Origin: Nocardia transvalensis
GTDB lineage: Bacteria > Actinomycetota > Actinomycetes > Mycobacteriales > Mycobacteriaceae
NCBI RefSeq assembly: GCF_015477765.1
Contig: NZ_JADLQQ010000016.1
Span: forward strand, 119,129-183,128
Length of the DNA: 64,000 nt
Direction: 5' to 3'
Positions within the stretch are counted from its first letter, which is position 1; every line of letters begins with the position of its first letter. Position numbers and translations under genes: made by a program. A model generated the notes under the pieces. It was not told the origin of the DNA. It saw only the letters and a list, made by a program, of their open reading frames with translations, and ran no database searches. Below, piece by piece: positions 36,644-44,106 of this stretch.

Positions 36644-37585
36644 TCACTCGAGGATCACCGACCGGGCCAGGCTGCGCGGATTGTCCGGATCCAGGCCCAG
36701 ATCCGCCGATCGCAGCACGCACAGCCGGTGCACCCGCACCAGATCGGCCATCGGATCGATATCGCGATGCTCGAAATGCGCTCCGGTGGACTTGACGTCG
36801 TCGCCCAGGGTGGGATCCACCGAACCGAACGCCCACACCGCGCGTCCGGGCGCGGCGATGCTGATCGGTCCGTGCCGGTATTCGGTCGCCAGATAGCTCT
36901 CGGCCCACGACTGACAGGATTCGCGCAGCTTCAGCCCCGCCTCGTCGGCGAGGGCGGCCGCGAAACCCAGGCCGACGAAACTGATCTGTTCCGCGTAACG
37001 CACTGCGGCCACGGAGGTTTCGAGGTCCTCGGCGAGCACCTCGCGCGCCTGCGCGATGGCCGGGTTCAGATCCTCACCCAGATGCCAGCGCAGGATCGCC
37101 AGCGTCGTGGTGGCGAAACGGGTCTGCACCACCGACCGCTCGTCGACCTCGTCGATGAGGATCGGATCGCCCAGGTCCAGCACCGGTGTGCCCGGGCTGG
37201 AGGAGATGACCGTGCGCGGCACCCCGCGCGGGATACCGCGCATCGCCTCGATCACCTCGGTGGTGGTGCCGGAGCGGCTGATCACCACGTAGCGGTCGTA
37301 CTCGCGACCGGTGCGCACATCGCTGGCGGGCCAGGCGTCGGTCAGGCCCTGACCACGAGTCTCACGCAGGTAGGCAATGGCACGCGACATGAAATACGAG
37401 GTGCCACAACCGATGACGGCCACCCGCTCGCCGGGCTCGGGCAGCACGGCGGAGTTCTCGGCGGCGATGGACGCGGCGCGCGCCCAGTCGTCGGGCTGGG
37501 TGGCCACCTCGGCGGCCAGATGGGTTTCGGGAATTCGCTCGGCAGAGGTCGGCACGCCACCAGGATCGACCCGATGATCGTTCAT
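36644..37585 (-). CDS. SIS-domain hexosamine-6-phosphate deaminase/isomerase (AgaS-like)
   Basis: The 313-residue protein has two SIS domains (VAVIGCGTSYFMSRAIAYL with VVISRSGTTTEVIEAM; FVGLGFAAALADEAGLKLRE) and the conserved ATEYRHGPISI. The family includes AgaS, which converts galactosamine 6-phosphate to tagatose 6-phosphate, and NagB-II for glucosamine 6-phosphate. It lies first in a five-gene operon. The start codon overlaps a GATCGTTCAT operator-like word. Confidence 0.82.
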   Translation of the reverse strand: MNDHRVDPGGVPTSAERIPETHLAAEVATQPDDWARAASIAAENSAVLPEPGERVAVIGCGTSYFMSRAIAYLRETRGQGLTDAWPASDVRTGREYDRYVVISRSGTTTEVIEAMRGIPRGVPRTVISSSPGTPVLDLGDPILIDEVDERSVVQTRFATTTLAILRWHLGEDLNPAIAQAREVLAEDLETSVAAVRYAEQISFVGLGFAAALADEAGLKLRESCQSWAESYLATEYRHGPISIAAPGRAVWAFGSVDPTLGDDVKSTGAHFEHRDIDPMADLVRVHRLCVLRSADLGLDPDNPRSLARSVILE

Positions 37586-37657
37586 GTCAACTTAACAACC
37601 AAAACGGTCACATTCGATCATCGTTCGCGCTAGATTCTGACCAAACGGATCGTTCAT
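37576..37657. promoter_or_regulatory. Operator-like repeats in the divergent amino-sugar promoter
   Basis: The decamer GATCGTTCAT occurs at 37576-37585 and 37648-37657. A related CGATCATCGTTCG lies between them (37615-37627). A TAGATT -10-like box at 37631-37636 sits among them. Spaced direct repeats of this kind are typical of DeoR-family operators, and the operon's own DeoR regulator (40724) is the obvious candidate. Confidence 0.55.
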
Positions 37658-37672
37658 TGAAAGGTTCTACTC

Positions 37673-38917
37673 GTGAAACGTCCACTCCGCGGCGCAGTTT
37701 CGTCGTTCGCGCTGCTCACCGGCCTGGTGCTGGCGGTCTCCTCCTGCGGGTTCGGCGGCAACAAATCCGATGACTCGGACCCCAACACCCTGTCCTTCCT
37801 GGCCCCGGTCTACAGCGACGGCACCAAGGCGGAGTGGGACAAGATCATCGCAGACTTCCAGAAGCAGAATCCGGACATCAAGGTCAATCTGCAGATGGAG
37901 GCGTGGACCTCGATCAACGACGTGGTGCGCACCAAACTGCAGAATGCGTCCACCACCCCGGACATCCTCAACATCGACGCCTACTCCACCTTCGCCAACG
38001 ACAACCAGCTCTACCCCGCGAAGGATGTCGTCGAGCCGTCGGTGGCCGACGACATCCAGCCCGGTTTCGCCGAGAACGCCTCGATGGGCGGAACCCAGTG
38101 GGCGCTACCGCTGTTCGCCTCCACCCGCACGCTGTTCTACAACACCGACCTGTTCGCCAGGGCCGGTATCGGCGCTCCGCCCAAGACCTGGGCCGAACTC
38201 ACCGACGCCGCCAGGAAGATTCAGGCACTCGGCGGTGGGGTCTCCGGTTACGGCCTGCCCCTGGGCAGCGAGGAGGCGCAGGCCGAGACGTCCCTGTGGA
38301 CCTTCGGCGCGGGCGGCGCCTGGTCCGACGGCGACAAGCTCACCGTCGACACCCCCGGCAACCTGGAGGGCGTGCAGGCGATGAAGGCGATCGCCGATGC
38401 GGGTGCGACCCAGCCGAATCCGGGCGCCACCAACCGCAAGGACGTGATCAACGCCTTCATCCAGGGCAAGATCGGCATGATCGAGGCGCACCCGCCGACC
38501 ATTTCCATGATCGCCGCGCAGAATCCGGGCCTGAAGTACGCGACCGCGCCGACCCCGACGAAGGACGGAACCCCCGTCACCCTCGGTGTCGCCGACCATC
38601 TGATGGCGTTCAAGAAGGACGGTAAGAAGCAGGAGGCGATCAAGAAGTTCCTCAGCTTCTTCTACAAGCCCGATGTCTACACCACCTTCGTCAAGGCCGA
38701 GCACTTCATTCCGGTGACCACCAGCGGCGCACAGGCGATGGCCGACGATCCGGTGATGAAGTCCTTCGGCGCCACCCTGCCGGTGGCCAAGTTCTACCCG
38801 AGCAACAACCCGAACTGGGGCGCCGTGCAGGGCGCGATCCAGCAGCAGATGGGCACCATCGCCCAGGGCGCCGACCCGGCCGCGGTGCTACAGAAGATTC
38901 AGCAGGCGGCGAGTTGA
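37673..38917 (+). CDS. Family 1 sugar ABC substrate-binding lipoprotein
   Basis: This 414-residue protein has a lipoprotein signal (SFALLTGLVLAVSSC, cut before Cys22) and the SBP_bac_1 fold (KAEWDKIIADFQKQNPDIKV; VGGNKS-type linker after the Cys). Segments such as PLFASTRTLFYNTDLFARAG are typical of sugar binders. It should capture the amino sugar outside the membrane. GTG 37673 has GAAAGG upstream. It begins a four-gene operon divergent from the catabolic genes. Confidence 0.85.
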   Translation: MKRPLRGAVSSFALLTGLVLAVSSCGFGGNKSDDSDPNTLSFLAPVYSDGTKAEWDKIIADFQKQNPDIKVNLQMEAWTSINDVVRTKLQNASTTPDILNIDAYSTFANDNQLYPAKDVVEPSVADDIQPGFAENASMGGTQWALPLFASTRTLFYNTDLFARAGIGAPPKTWAELTDAARKIQALGGGVSGYGLPLGSEEAQAETSLWTFGAGGAWSDGDKLTVDTPGNLEGVQAMKAIADAGATQPNPGATNRKDVINAFIQGKIGMIEAHPPTISMIAAQNPGLKYATAPTPTKDGTPVTLGVADHLMAFKKDGKKQEAIKKFLSFFYKPDVYTTFVKAEHFIPVTTSGAQAMADDPVMKSFGATLPVAKFYPSNNPNWGAVQGAIQQQMGTIAQGADPAAVLQKIQQAAS

Positions 38918-39810
38918 GGGGCGCCCTGAACCGGTCCACGGCGGCGCTGCGGGCGCTGCCGTGGATCGGCCCGGTGCTGGTGCTCATCGCGGGCGTGGTC
39001 GTCTTCCCGGCCGGGTACATGCTGTGGACCTCCACGCGCACGCTGAGCGCCTACGGCCAAGATCGCGGCCCGGCCGGATTGACCAACTTCCGCAAGCTCT
39101 TCGCGATCCCGGAACTTCCCAGCGTGCTGCTGCATACGGTGGTCTGGGTGGTCGCCGTCGTGCTGATCACCCTGGTGCTGTCGGCCGCGCTGGCACAGTT
39201 CTTGAGCAAGAGTTTCCCCGGCCGCACCTTCGTGCGGATGGCGATCCTGGTGCCGTGGGCCGCGTCGGTGGTGATGACCACGTCGGTCTTCGCCTATATG
39301 TTGGATCCGGATGTCGGCATCGCCAACCGGTTCCTCGTCGACATCGGCGTGCTGGACCGAGGTTTCGGATTCACCAAACAGGCGGGCCCGGCGTTCCTGG
39401 TGGCGATCGGCGTGGCGGTGTTCGTATCGATACCGTTCACCACCTACACGATTCTGGCCGGGCTGCAATCGATTCCGGCCGAGATCGATGAGGCGGGCCG
39501 GGTCGACGGGGCGAGCCGGTGGCAGCGCTATCGGCATCTGACGCTGCCGCAGCTGCGTCCGGCGATCGCGGTCGCCACCATCATCAACATCATCAACGTG
39601 TTCAACTCGCTGCCGATCCTGCAGGTGTTGACGGGCAGCATCGCGGGCTTCGACGCCGACACCACGACCACGTTGACCTTCAAGCTGATTCGCCAGAATC
39701 AGCAGGTCGCCACGGCCGCGGCCATGAGCGTGCTGAACTTCGTGCTGATCGTGGTGATCATCGCGGTGTACGTGCGGCTCACCCGGTCGGCCCGGGAGGA
39801 GGCGCGATGA
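38914..39810 (+). CDS. Sugar ABC transporter permease (MalF type)
   Basis: The 298-residue permease has six transmembrane helices and the EAA loop EIDEAGRVDGASRWQRYRHL. The best start is TTG 38914, which overlaps the upstream stop (TTGA). MalF- and MalG-type permeases pair to form the channel. No ATPase gene is in this operon, so a shared MsiK-type ATPase encoded elsewhere is expected, as is common for sugar importers in actinobacteria. Confidence 0.82.
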   Translation: MRGALNRSTAALRALPWIGPVLVLIAGVVVFPAGYMLWTSTRTLSAYGQDRGPAGLTNFRKLFAIPELPSVLLHTVVWVVAVVLITLVLSAALAQFLSKSFPGRTFVRMAILVPWAASVVMTTSVFAYMLDPDVGIANRFLVDIGVLDRGFGFTKQAGPAFLVAIGVAVFVSIPFTTYTILAGLQSIPAEIDEAGRVDGASRWQRYRHLTLPQLRPAIAVATIINIINVFNSLPILQVLTGSIAGFDADTTTTLTFKLIRQNQQVATAAAMSVLNFVLIVVIIAVYVRLTRSAREEAR

Positions 39811-40727
39811 CAGCATCCAATCCGGTCACGGTCGATCGGGCGGCCGCGACCTCGACCGCCGAAACCGTTGTCGCGCCGCCCGCTCCGCCGGTGACCGCCC
39901 GCAAGGCCCGGCGACGGTGGGACCTGACGCTGGTCGGCATCGTGATCGCGGCGCTGTTCCTGATCCCCTACCTGGTGATGGTGCTGGGGTCGCTCAAGCC
40001 GCGCTCGGAGATCCTGCGCATTCCGCCCACCTATTTCCCCGAGCAGTGGCGGCCCGGCAACTACGCCACCATGTGGGACACACCGGAAACGCCGCTGCCG
40101 TTCAATATGGTGAGCACGCTGGTGATTTCGGTGGCCGCCACCGTGATCGTGCTGCTGGTGGCGATTCCGGCCGCGTATTACACCGCGCGGCGGCAGTTCC
40201 CGGGCAAGGTCGCATTTCTGGGGCTGGTGCTGGTCACCCAGATGCTGCAACCGGTGGTGCTGGTGACCGGTCTGCTGCGGGAGTTCTTCACCCTCGGCAT
40301 CCAGGACACCTGGCTGGCGATGATTCTGGTCAATGCCGCGTTCAATCTGTCGTTCGCGGTGTGGATCCTGCACAGTTTCTTCGCCTCCGTGCCGGTGGAG
40401 ATCGAGGAGGCGGCGCAGCTGGACGGGTTGAGCCGGATCCAGACCCTCACCCGGGTGAGCCTGCCGCTGGTGTGGCCGGGCATCGTCACCGCAACCATCT
40501 TCGCGTTCGTATCCTGCTGGAACGAATTCGCCGCCAGTCTGGTGATCCTGACCACGCCGGAGAATCAGCCGCTGTCGGTGGCCTTGACGAAGTTCATCGG
40601 CCAGTACGACACGGCTTGGCAATACGTCTTCGCGATCTCTACGGTCGGCATCGTGCCCGTTGTCATCCTGTTCGCGCTGATCGAGAAGCGTCTGGTCGCC
40701 GGCCTGACCGCCGGAAGCGTGAAATGA
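39807..40727 (+). CDS. Sugar ABC transporter permease (MalG type)
   Basis: This 306-residue permease starts after a 40-residue disordered N-terminus (Pro/Ala-rich) and has the EAA loop EIEEAAQLDGLSRIQTLTRV. Its ATG overlaps the upstream stop (ATGA), with GGGAGGAG before it. It is the partner of the upstream permease in sugar uptake. Confidence 0.85.
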   Translation: MTASNPVTVDRAAATSTAETVVAPPAPPVTARKARRRWDLTLVGIVIAALFLIPYLVMVLGSLKPRSEILRIPPTYFPEQWRPGNYATMWDTPETPLPFNMVSTLVISVAATVIVLLVAIPAAYYTARRQFPGKVAFLGLVLVTQMLQPVVLVTGLLREFFTLGIQDTWLAMILVNAAFNLSFAVWILHSFFASVPVEIEEAAQLDGLSRIQTLTRVSLPLVWPGIVTATIFAFVSCWNEFAASLVILTTPENQPLSVALTKFIGQYDTAWQYVFAISTVGIVPVVILFALIEKRLVAGLTAGSVK

Positions 40728-41515
40728 CCGCTGCGACGGATCGATCCCAGCGCTGGAACCGGCTGCTGGAGTTGCTGGCCGACACCGGCCGGCTGTCGGT
40801 GGAGGAGGCGGCCGAACGGCTCGGCGTCTCCCCCGCCACCATCCGCCGCGATTTCACCGCGCTGGCCGATCAGCAACTGGCCACCCGTACTCACGGCGGC
40901 ATCGTGGCGACCTCGGTGTCCTACGAGCTACCCGCTCGTTATCGCGGCAGCGGTGACGAGGCCAAGCAGCGGGTCGCCGAACATGCCGCGGGACTGGTGA
41001 ATCCGGCCGAGGTGGTGGGTCTCAACGGCGGCACCACCACGACGGCGGTGGCCCGCGCGCTGGCGGGCCGTCCCGACCTGCCCGCCTCGGCCGACAATCA
41101 GCTCACGATCGTCACCAATGCGCTGAACATCGCGGGTGAGATGGTGCTGCGTCCGCATCTGCGCACGATCTGCATCGGCGGCCAGGCCCGTCGGGAATCC
41201 TATGAACTGCACGGCCCCCTGGCCGAGCGGGCGATGGCCGAATTGCGTTTGGACACCCTGATTCTCGGCGTCAACGCGATCACCGCTGAGGGCGGTGCGC
41301 AGGGGCGTCACCTCGACGAATCGGGTATCAACGCCGAAATGGTCCGGCGCGCCGAACGGGTCATCGCGGTCGCGACCGCCGACAAACTCGAGAAGACCGC
41401 CCTGGCCCGCATCTGCCCCATCGAGGATATCGACATCCTCGTCATGGACGCCGCCGCCAATCCGGAGGCCATCGCCGCGATCCGGGAGGCGGGCGTGCGG
41501 GTGGATCTGGTCTGA
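40724..41515 (+). CDS. DeoR-family regulator of the amino-sugar locus (AgaR-like)
   Basis: The 263-residue protein has an N-terminal DeoR HTH (RLSVEEAAERLGVSPATIRR) and the C-terminal sugar-phosphate sensor domain (GLNGGTTTTAVARAL; TLILGVNAITAEGGA). DeoR regulators such as AgaR and LacR respond to a pathway sugar phosphate. The ATG overlaps the permease stop. It probably represses both divergent operons through the repeats at 37576-37657, with tagatose or amino-sugar phosphate as inducer. Confidence 0.85.
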   Translation: MTAATDRSQRWNRLLELLADTGRLSVEEAAERLGVSPATIRRDFTALADQQLATRTHGGIVATSVSYELPARYRGSGDEAKQRVAEHAAGLVNPAEVVGLNGGTTTTAVARALAGRPDLPASADNQLTIVTNALNIAGEMVLRPHLRTICIGGQARRESYELHGPLAERAMAELRLDTLILGVNAITAEGGAQGRHLDESGINAEMVRRAERVIAVATADKLEKTALARICPIEDIDILVMDAAANPEAIAAIREAGVRVDLV

Positions 41516-41534
41516 TCGGCTCGATTTCTCGAAG

Positions 41535-41582
41535 AAATGTTTCACGCGGGTAGAGCAGCTGCCCTACCCGCGTGAAACATTT
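41535..41582. terminator. Long hairpin terminator after deoR
   Basis: A perfect 19-bp inverted repeat (AAATGTTTCACGCGGGTAG / CTACCCGCGTGAAACATTT, 10-nt loop) starts 20 nt after the stop. AAA and TTT ends allow function in both directions, so it may also end the small peptide transcript from the right. Confidence 0.85.
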
Positions 41583-41600
41583 GTGGCAGGGTGAGAACTT

Positions 41601-41669
41601 CTACAAAGACAAAAGCCCAGTGATCACCGGAACCAAGATGCTCACGATGGTCGGGGTAATAATGCTCAT
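41601..41669 (-). CDS. 22-residue hydrophobic micropeptide
   Basis: The ORF MSIITPTIVSILVPVITGLL plus Ser-Leu is a single hydrophobic helix, long enough to span or lie in a membrane. AGGAG is placed 6 nt before ATG 41669, and the frame ends in TAG, 19 nt before the hairpin at 41582-41535. A strong ribosome binding site, a compact hydrophobic product and its own downstream terminator support a real small gene. No family is recognised; a toxin-like or membrane-regulatory peptide is possible. Confidence 0.45.
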   Translation of the reverse strand: MSIITPTIVSILVPVITGLLSL

Positions 41670-41916
41670 TCCATCTCCTCTCGGCCTTCCTGATGTTGAT
41701 CTTGCGATAGCAAACGTACAGCAATCAGTACGCCACCGGGAGATGTCCGCCGCTGTTGTTCGGCTCACAACGAGTCGGGTCGACAGCACTATGCAGTTGT
41801 TTCACCTTGCCGTCGCCGAGAATTCGTGCAGCAGTCAACCTATTTGTCGCAAATTGAGCGCAATTTCGACGCACCGGTTCGGATCGGATTGTACGAATCG
41901 ACCCAATAGACCGAAT
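41670..41916. other. Leader of the micropeptide and 3' flank of the SDR gene
   Basis: These 247 bp are lower in GC than the surroundings and hold no further gene. They contain the probable promoter of the 22-residue ORF (minus strand) and the 3' flank of the SDR gene at 41917. No hairpin terminator for the SDR gene was recognised. Confidence 0.4.
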
Positions 41917-42642
41917 TCAGCGAGTGGTGTAAGCGCCGCCATTCACATTCAGCACCTGACCGGTGATGTGCCGGGCACCGGGCGAGGCGAGGAAATGCAC
42001 CGCCTCGGCAATATCGGCCGGTTCGCCCGCACGCCCGGTGAAGGTGCTGGCGATCAGAGCTTGCTTGCGTTCCTCGGTGAGCCTGTCGCGGAAGAATTCG
42101 GTCTCGCGGATGTAACCCGGAGACACCACGTTCGACGTGACGCCGCGAGGGCCGAGGGTGCGCGCGAGGTCCACGTTCCACGAGGCCAGTGCGGCTTTGG
42201 CCGCACCGTAGGCGTCCGCGCCCTGATCGGCCGCGATGGAGCCCACGTGCACCACGGCACCGCCCTCGGGAAACAGGTCCGAGACGGCCCGGGTGGTCAG
42301 CACCGCGCCGACCAGATTCGCGTTCAGATTGGCCCACCACCGCTCGGCCACCGCGGTCAGGCCGTCGCGTGCGGGCAGATCGAAATCGGTGTTGCCGCCC
42401 GCATTGTTGACCAGCACATCGACCCGTTCCGGAAGCCGGGCCACCAGCGCCTCGATCTGCTCGGGGTCGGCGTGGTCGCACGGCACCGCGCGGGCACGCT
42501 CACCGAGGGTCGCGACGGCCTTGTCCAGGACCTCCGCCCGGCGGCCGGTGATGAAGACCGCGTCTCCGTCGGCGACGAAGCGGTCGGCGATGGCGTATCC
42601 GAGGCCGGTCCCGCCGCCGGTGACCAGCACTGTGCGCGTCAT
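41917..42642 (-). CDS. Short-chain dehydrogenase/reductase (SDR)
   Basis: The 241-residue classical SDR has the cofactor motif VTGGGTGLGYAIA, NNAGG, and the active-site Ser (HVGSIAADQG) and YxxxK (YGAAK). FabG-like proteins of this type reduce or oxidise ketone/alcohol groups; the substrate is unknown. ATG 42642 has GGGAGG upstream. A MarR gene is divergent from it, and twin operators lie between, so the pair is probably a sensor-enzyme unit. Confidence 0.88.
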   Translation of the reverse strand: MTRTVLVTGGGTGLGYAIADRFVADGDAVFITGRRAEVLDKAVATLGERARAVPCDHADPEQIEALVARLPERVDVLVNNAGGNTDFDLPARDGLTAVAERWWANLNANLVGAVLTTRAVSDLFPEGGAVVHVGSIAADQGADAYGAAKAALASWNVDLARTLGPRGVTSNVVSPGYIRETEFFRDRLTEERKQALIASTFTGRAGEPADIAEAVHFLASPGARHITGQVLNVNGGAYTTR

Positions 42643-42664
42643 CAGATATTCCTCCCACAGGTTC

Positions 42665-42712
42665 ATTTAGGTCTAAACGTCCGTCACCCACTGTAGTCGT
42701 TTAGGTCTAAAC
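42665..42712. promoter_or_regulatory. Twin MarR operators TTTAGGTCTAAAC
   Basis: Identical 13-mers TTTAGGTCTAAAC at 42666-42678 and 42700-42712 form two near-palindromes (arms TTTAG/CTAAA) 34 bp apart, between the divergent SDR and MarR starts. This spacing is typical of cooperative autoregulation by a MarR dimer. Confidence 0.7.
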
Positions 42713-42749
42713 TGCAAGACCGGAACCAGTCACGCACAGGAGGTACGAG

Positions 42750-43301
42750 ATGGCGGCCACCGCCGACGACACCGATACGGCCGACGAGATCGCCGCCGCC
42801 TGGGATCGGGAGCGGCCGGGCACTCCGACCGAATCGATCGGCATCGTCACCCGGCTGTGGCAGTTGGCCAAGCTGTTCGGTGAGGACCGGCGGCGCGTGC
42901 TGGCGGCCGCCGGAGTGGATGCGGCCACGTTGGATCTGCTCAGCGTGCTGCGCCGCAGTTCGCCGCCCTACACACTGAGCACCCGGGAGTTGACCCGGCG
43001 CACGTTGGTGACCGCCGGGGCGATCTCTCAGCGGGTGGCCCGTGCCGAGCGCGACGGCCTGGTGCGCCGCCGCACCGATCCGCACGAACGGACCGTCTGG
43101 GTGGAACTCACCGAGGCCGGGCACGAGGTGGTCGAGCGCACCGTGGATCTGGTGCTGCGCCGCGAACTCGAACTGCTCGACACGCTGGACGCGGACCGGC
43201 GTCGGCAGTTGTCCGAGTTGCTTCGCATCTTGCTGCGAGATGTGCAGGCCCGCACCGGTAATCAGGGCCTCACCCACGTCGGCGAGTCATCGGTCGACTG
43301 A
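42750..43301 (+). CDS. MarR-family regulator
   Basis: This 183-residue protein has a MarR winged helix (ELTRRTLVTAGAISQRVARA; RDGLVRRRTDPHERTVWVEL) with typical dimer helices. It should bind the twin operators in front of it and repress itself and the divergent SDR. The ligand is unknown. RBS AGGAGG lies 6-7 nt upstream of ATG 42750. Confidence 0.88.
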   Translation: MAATADDTDTADEIAAAWDRERPGTPTESIGIVTRLWQLAKLFGEDRRRVLAAAGVDAATLDLLSVLRRSSPPYTLSTRELTRRTLVTAGAISQRVARAERDGLVRRRTDPHERTVWVELTEAGHEVVERTVDLVLRRELELLDTLDADRRRQLSELLRILLRDVQARTGNQGLTHVGESSVD

Positions 43302-43387
43302 CCAGCAGCGATCCACTGCGCACAAGATCACACGACGCACACGAATATCGTTGCCGATCAGAAACATTGGGCGTGCAGTATGGCGCC

Positions 43388-43828
43388 GTGGCTTCGCTCC
43401 CACCGAAAGACCTTCTGCTGCAGGCCTGCCGCGGCGTGCCGCCCGGCGACGACGTCGTCCTGCAATGCGCGTGCCGGCTGGCCGAGCTGCACGAGCAGCG
43501 GCTCACCGTCGCCGCCGACGTCGCCGAGATCGATCGGCACCGGGCACACCTGGTCCACGACATCGATCGGTGGGTCGCCACGCAATTACCGCCCGCGAGC
43601 CGGGGTGCCCGCTTACACACCGAAACGGTGGGGACGGTGATCGATCGCCTCGCGCAGTTCTCCGCGCTGGCCTATCTCGCCCTGACCACGACGCCGGACT
43701 GGCTGGTCCGCGATGCCTGGCGGCGGCTGTCGGAACTGGCGTTCGCCTACGACGACCTCGCCGCCGAGGTGAGCGCGGGCCTGTGCCGCCTGCCCGACTT
43801 CAGTGGCAATCGCGAATACGAGCATTGA
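43388..43828 (+). CDS. DUF4254-like protein
   Basis: The 146-residue helical protein resembles the DUF4254 family (LHEQRLTVAADVAEIDRHRA; LHTETVGTVIDRLAQFSALA). The function is unknown. Members are found near nocardial and actinobacterial glycosylation or nucleotide genes, none of which is here. The start is uncertain: GTG 43388 is preferred, and GTG 43367 would add seven residues. It is followed by a hairpin terminator. Confidence 0.6.
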   Translation: MASLPPKDLLLQACRGVPPGDDVVLQCACRLAELHEQRLTVAADVAEIDRHRAHLVHDIDRWVATQLPPASRGARLHTETVGTVIDRLAQFSALAYLALTTTPDWLVRDAWRRLSELAFAYDDLAAEVSAGLCRLPDFSGNREYEH

Positions 43829-43834
43829 CAAGGT

Positions 43835-43872
43835 GCTGCCGGCGACGCGCAGGGGGTTGCGTCGCCGGCAGC
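43835..43872 (+). terminator. Terminator of the DUF4254-like gene
   Basis: A perfect 14-bp stem GCTGCCGGCGACGC / GCGTCGCCGGCAGC (10-nt loop) starts 7 nt after the stop codon. Confidence 0.8.
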
Positions 43873-43959
43873 GGGAAAGTGGTCCTCGTCTTCCGAGATC
43901 CGAGTGTGGTCCGGCCACCTGAGGACAGGCCGCAATCCACCTGAGAACCAGCTGATAGT

Positions 43960-44001
43960 CGCCTACGGCGGCGCCGCGAGGGGATAGCGCCGCCGTAGGC
44001 G
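43960..44001 (-). terminator. Terminator of the 44.1-kb lipase
   Basis: A perfect 15-bp stem CGCCTACGGCGGCGC / GCGCCGCCGTAGGCG (12-nt loop) lies about 105 nt beyond the lipase stop on the minus strand. The 44002-44106 gap holds nothing else recognisable. Confidence 0.65.
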
Positions 44002-44106
44002 GGGGATGGACGGACCAGGGCAGTTGATCCGTCTCGGAGGCATCGACATCGACAAGCCTGCTCCCGCAAGCTCGAGACCTGCCGTGACCCAGCCGTGAAT
44101 CAGCTG

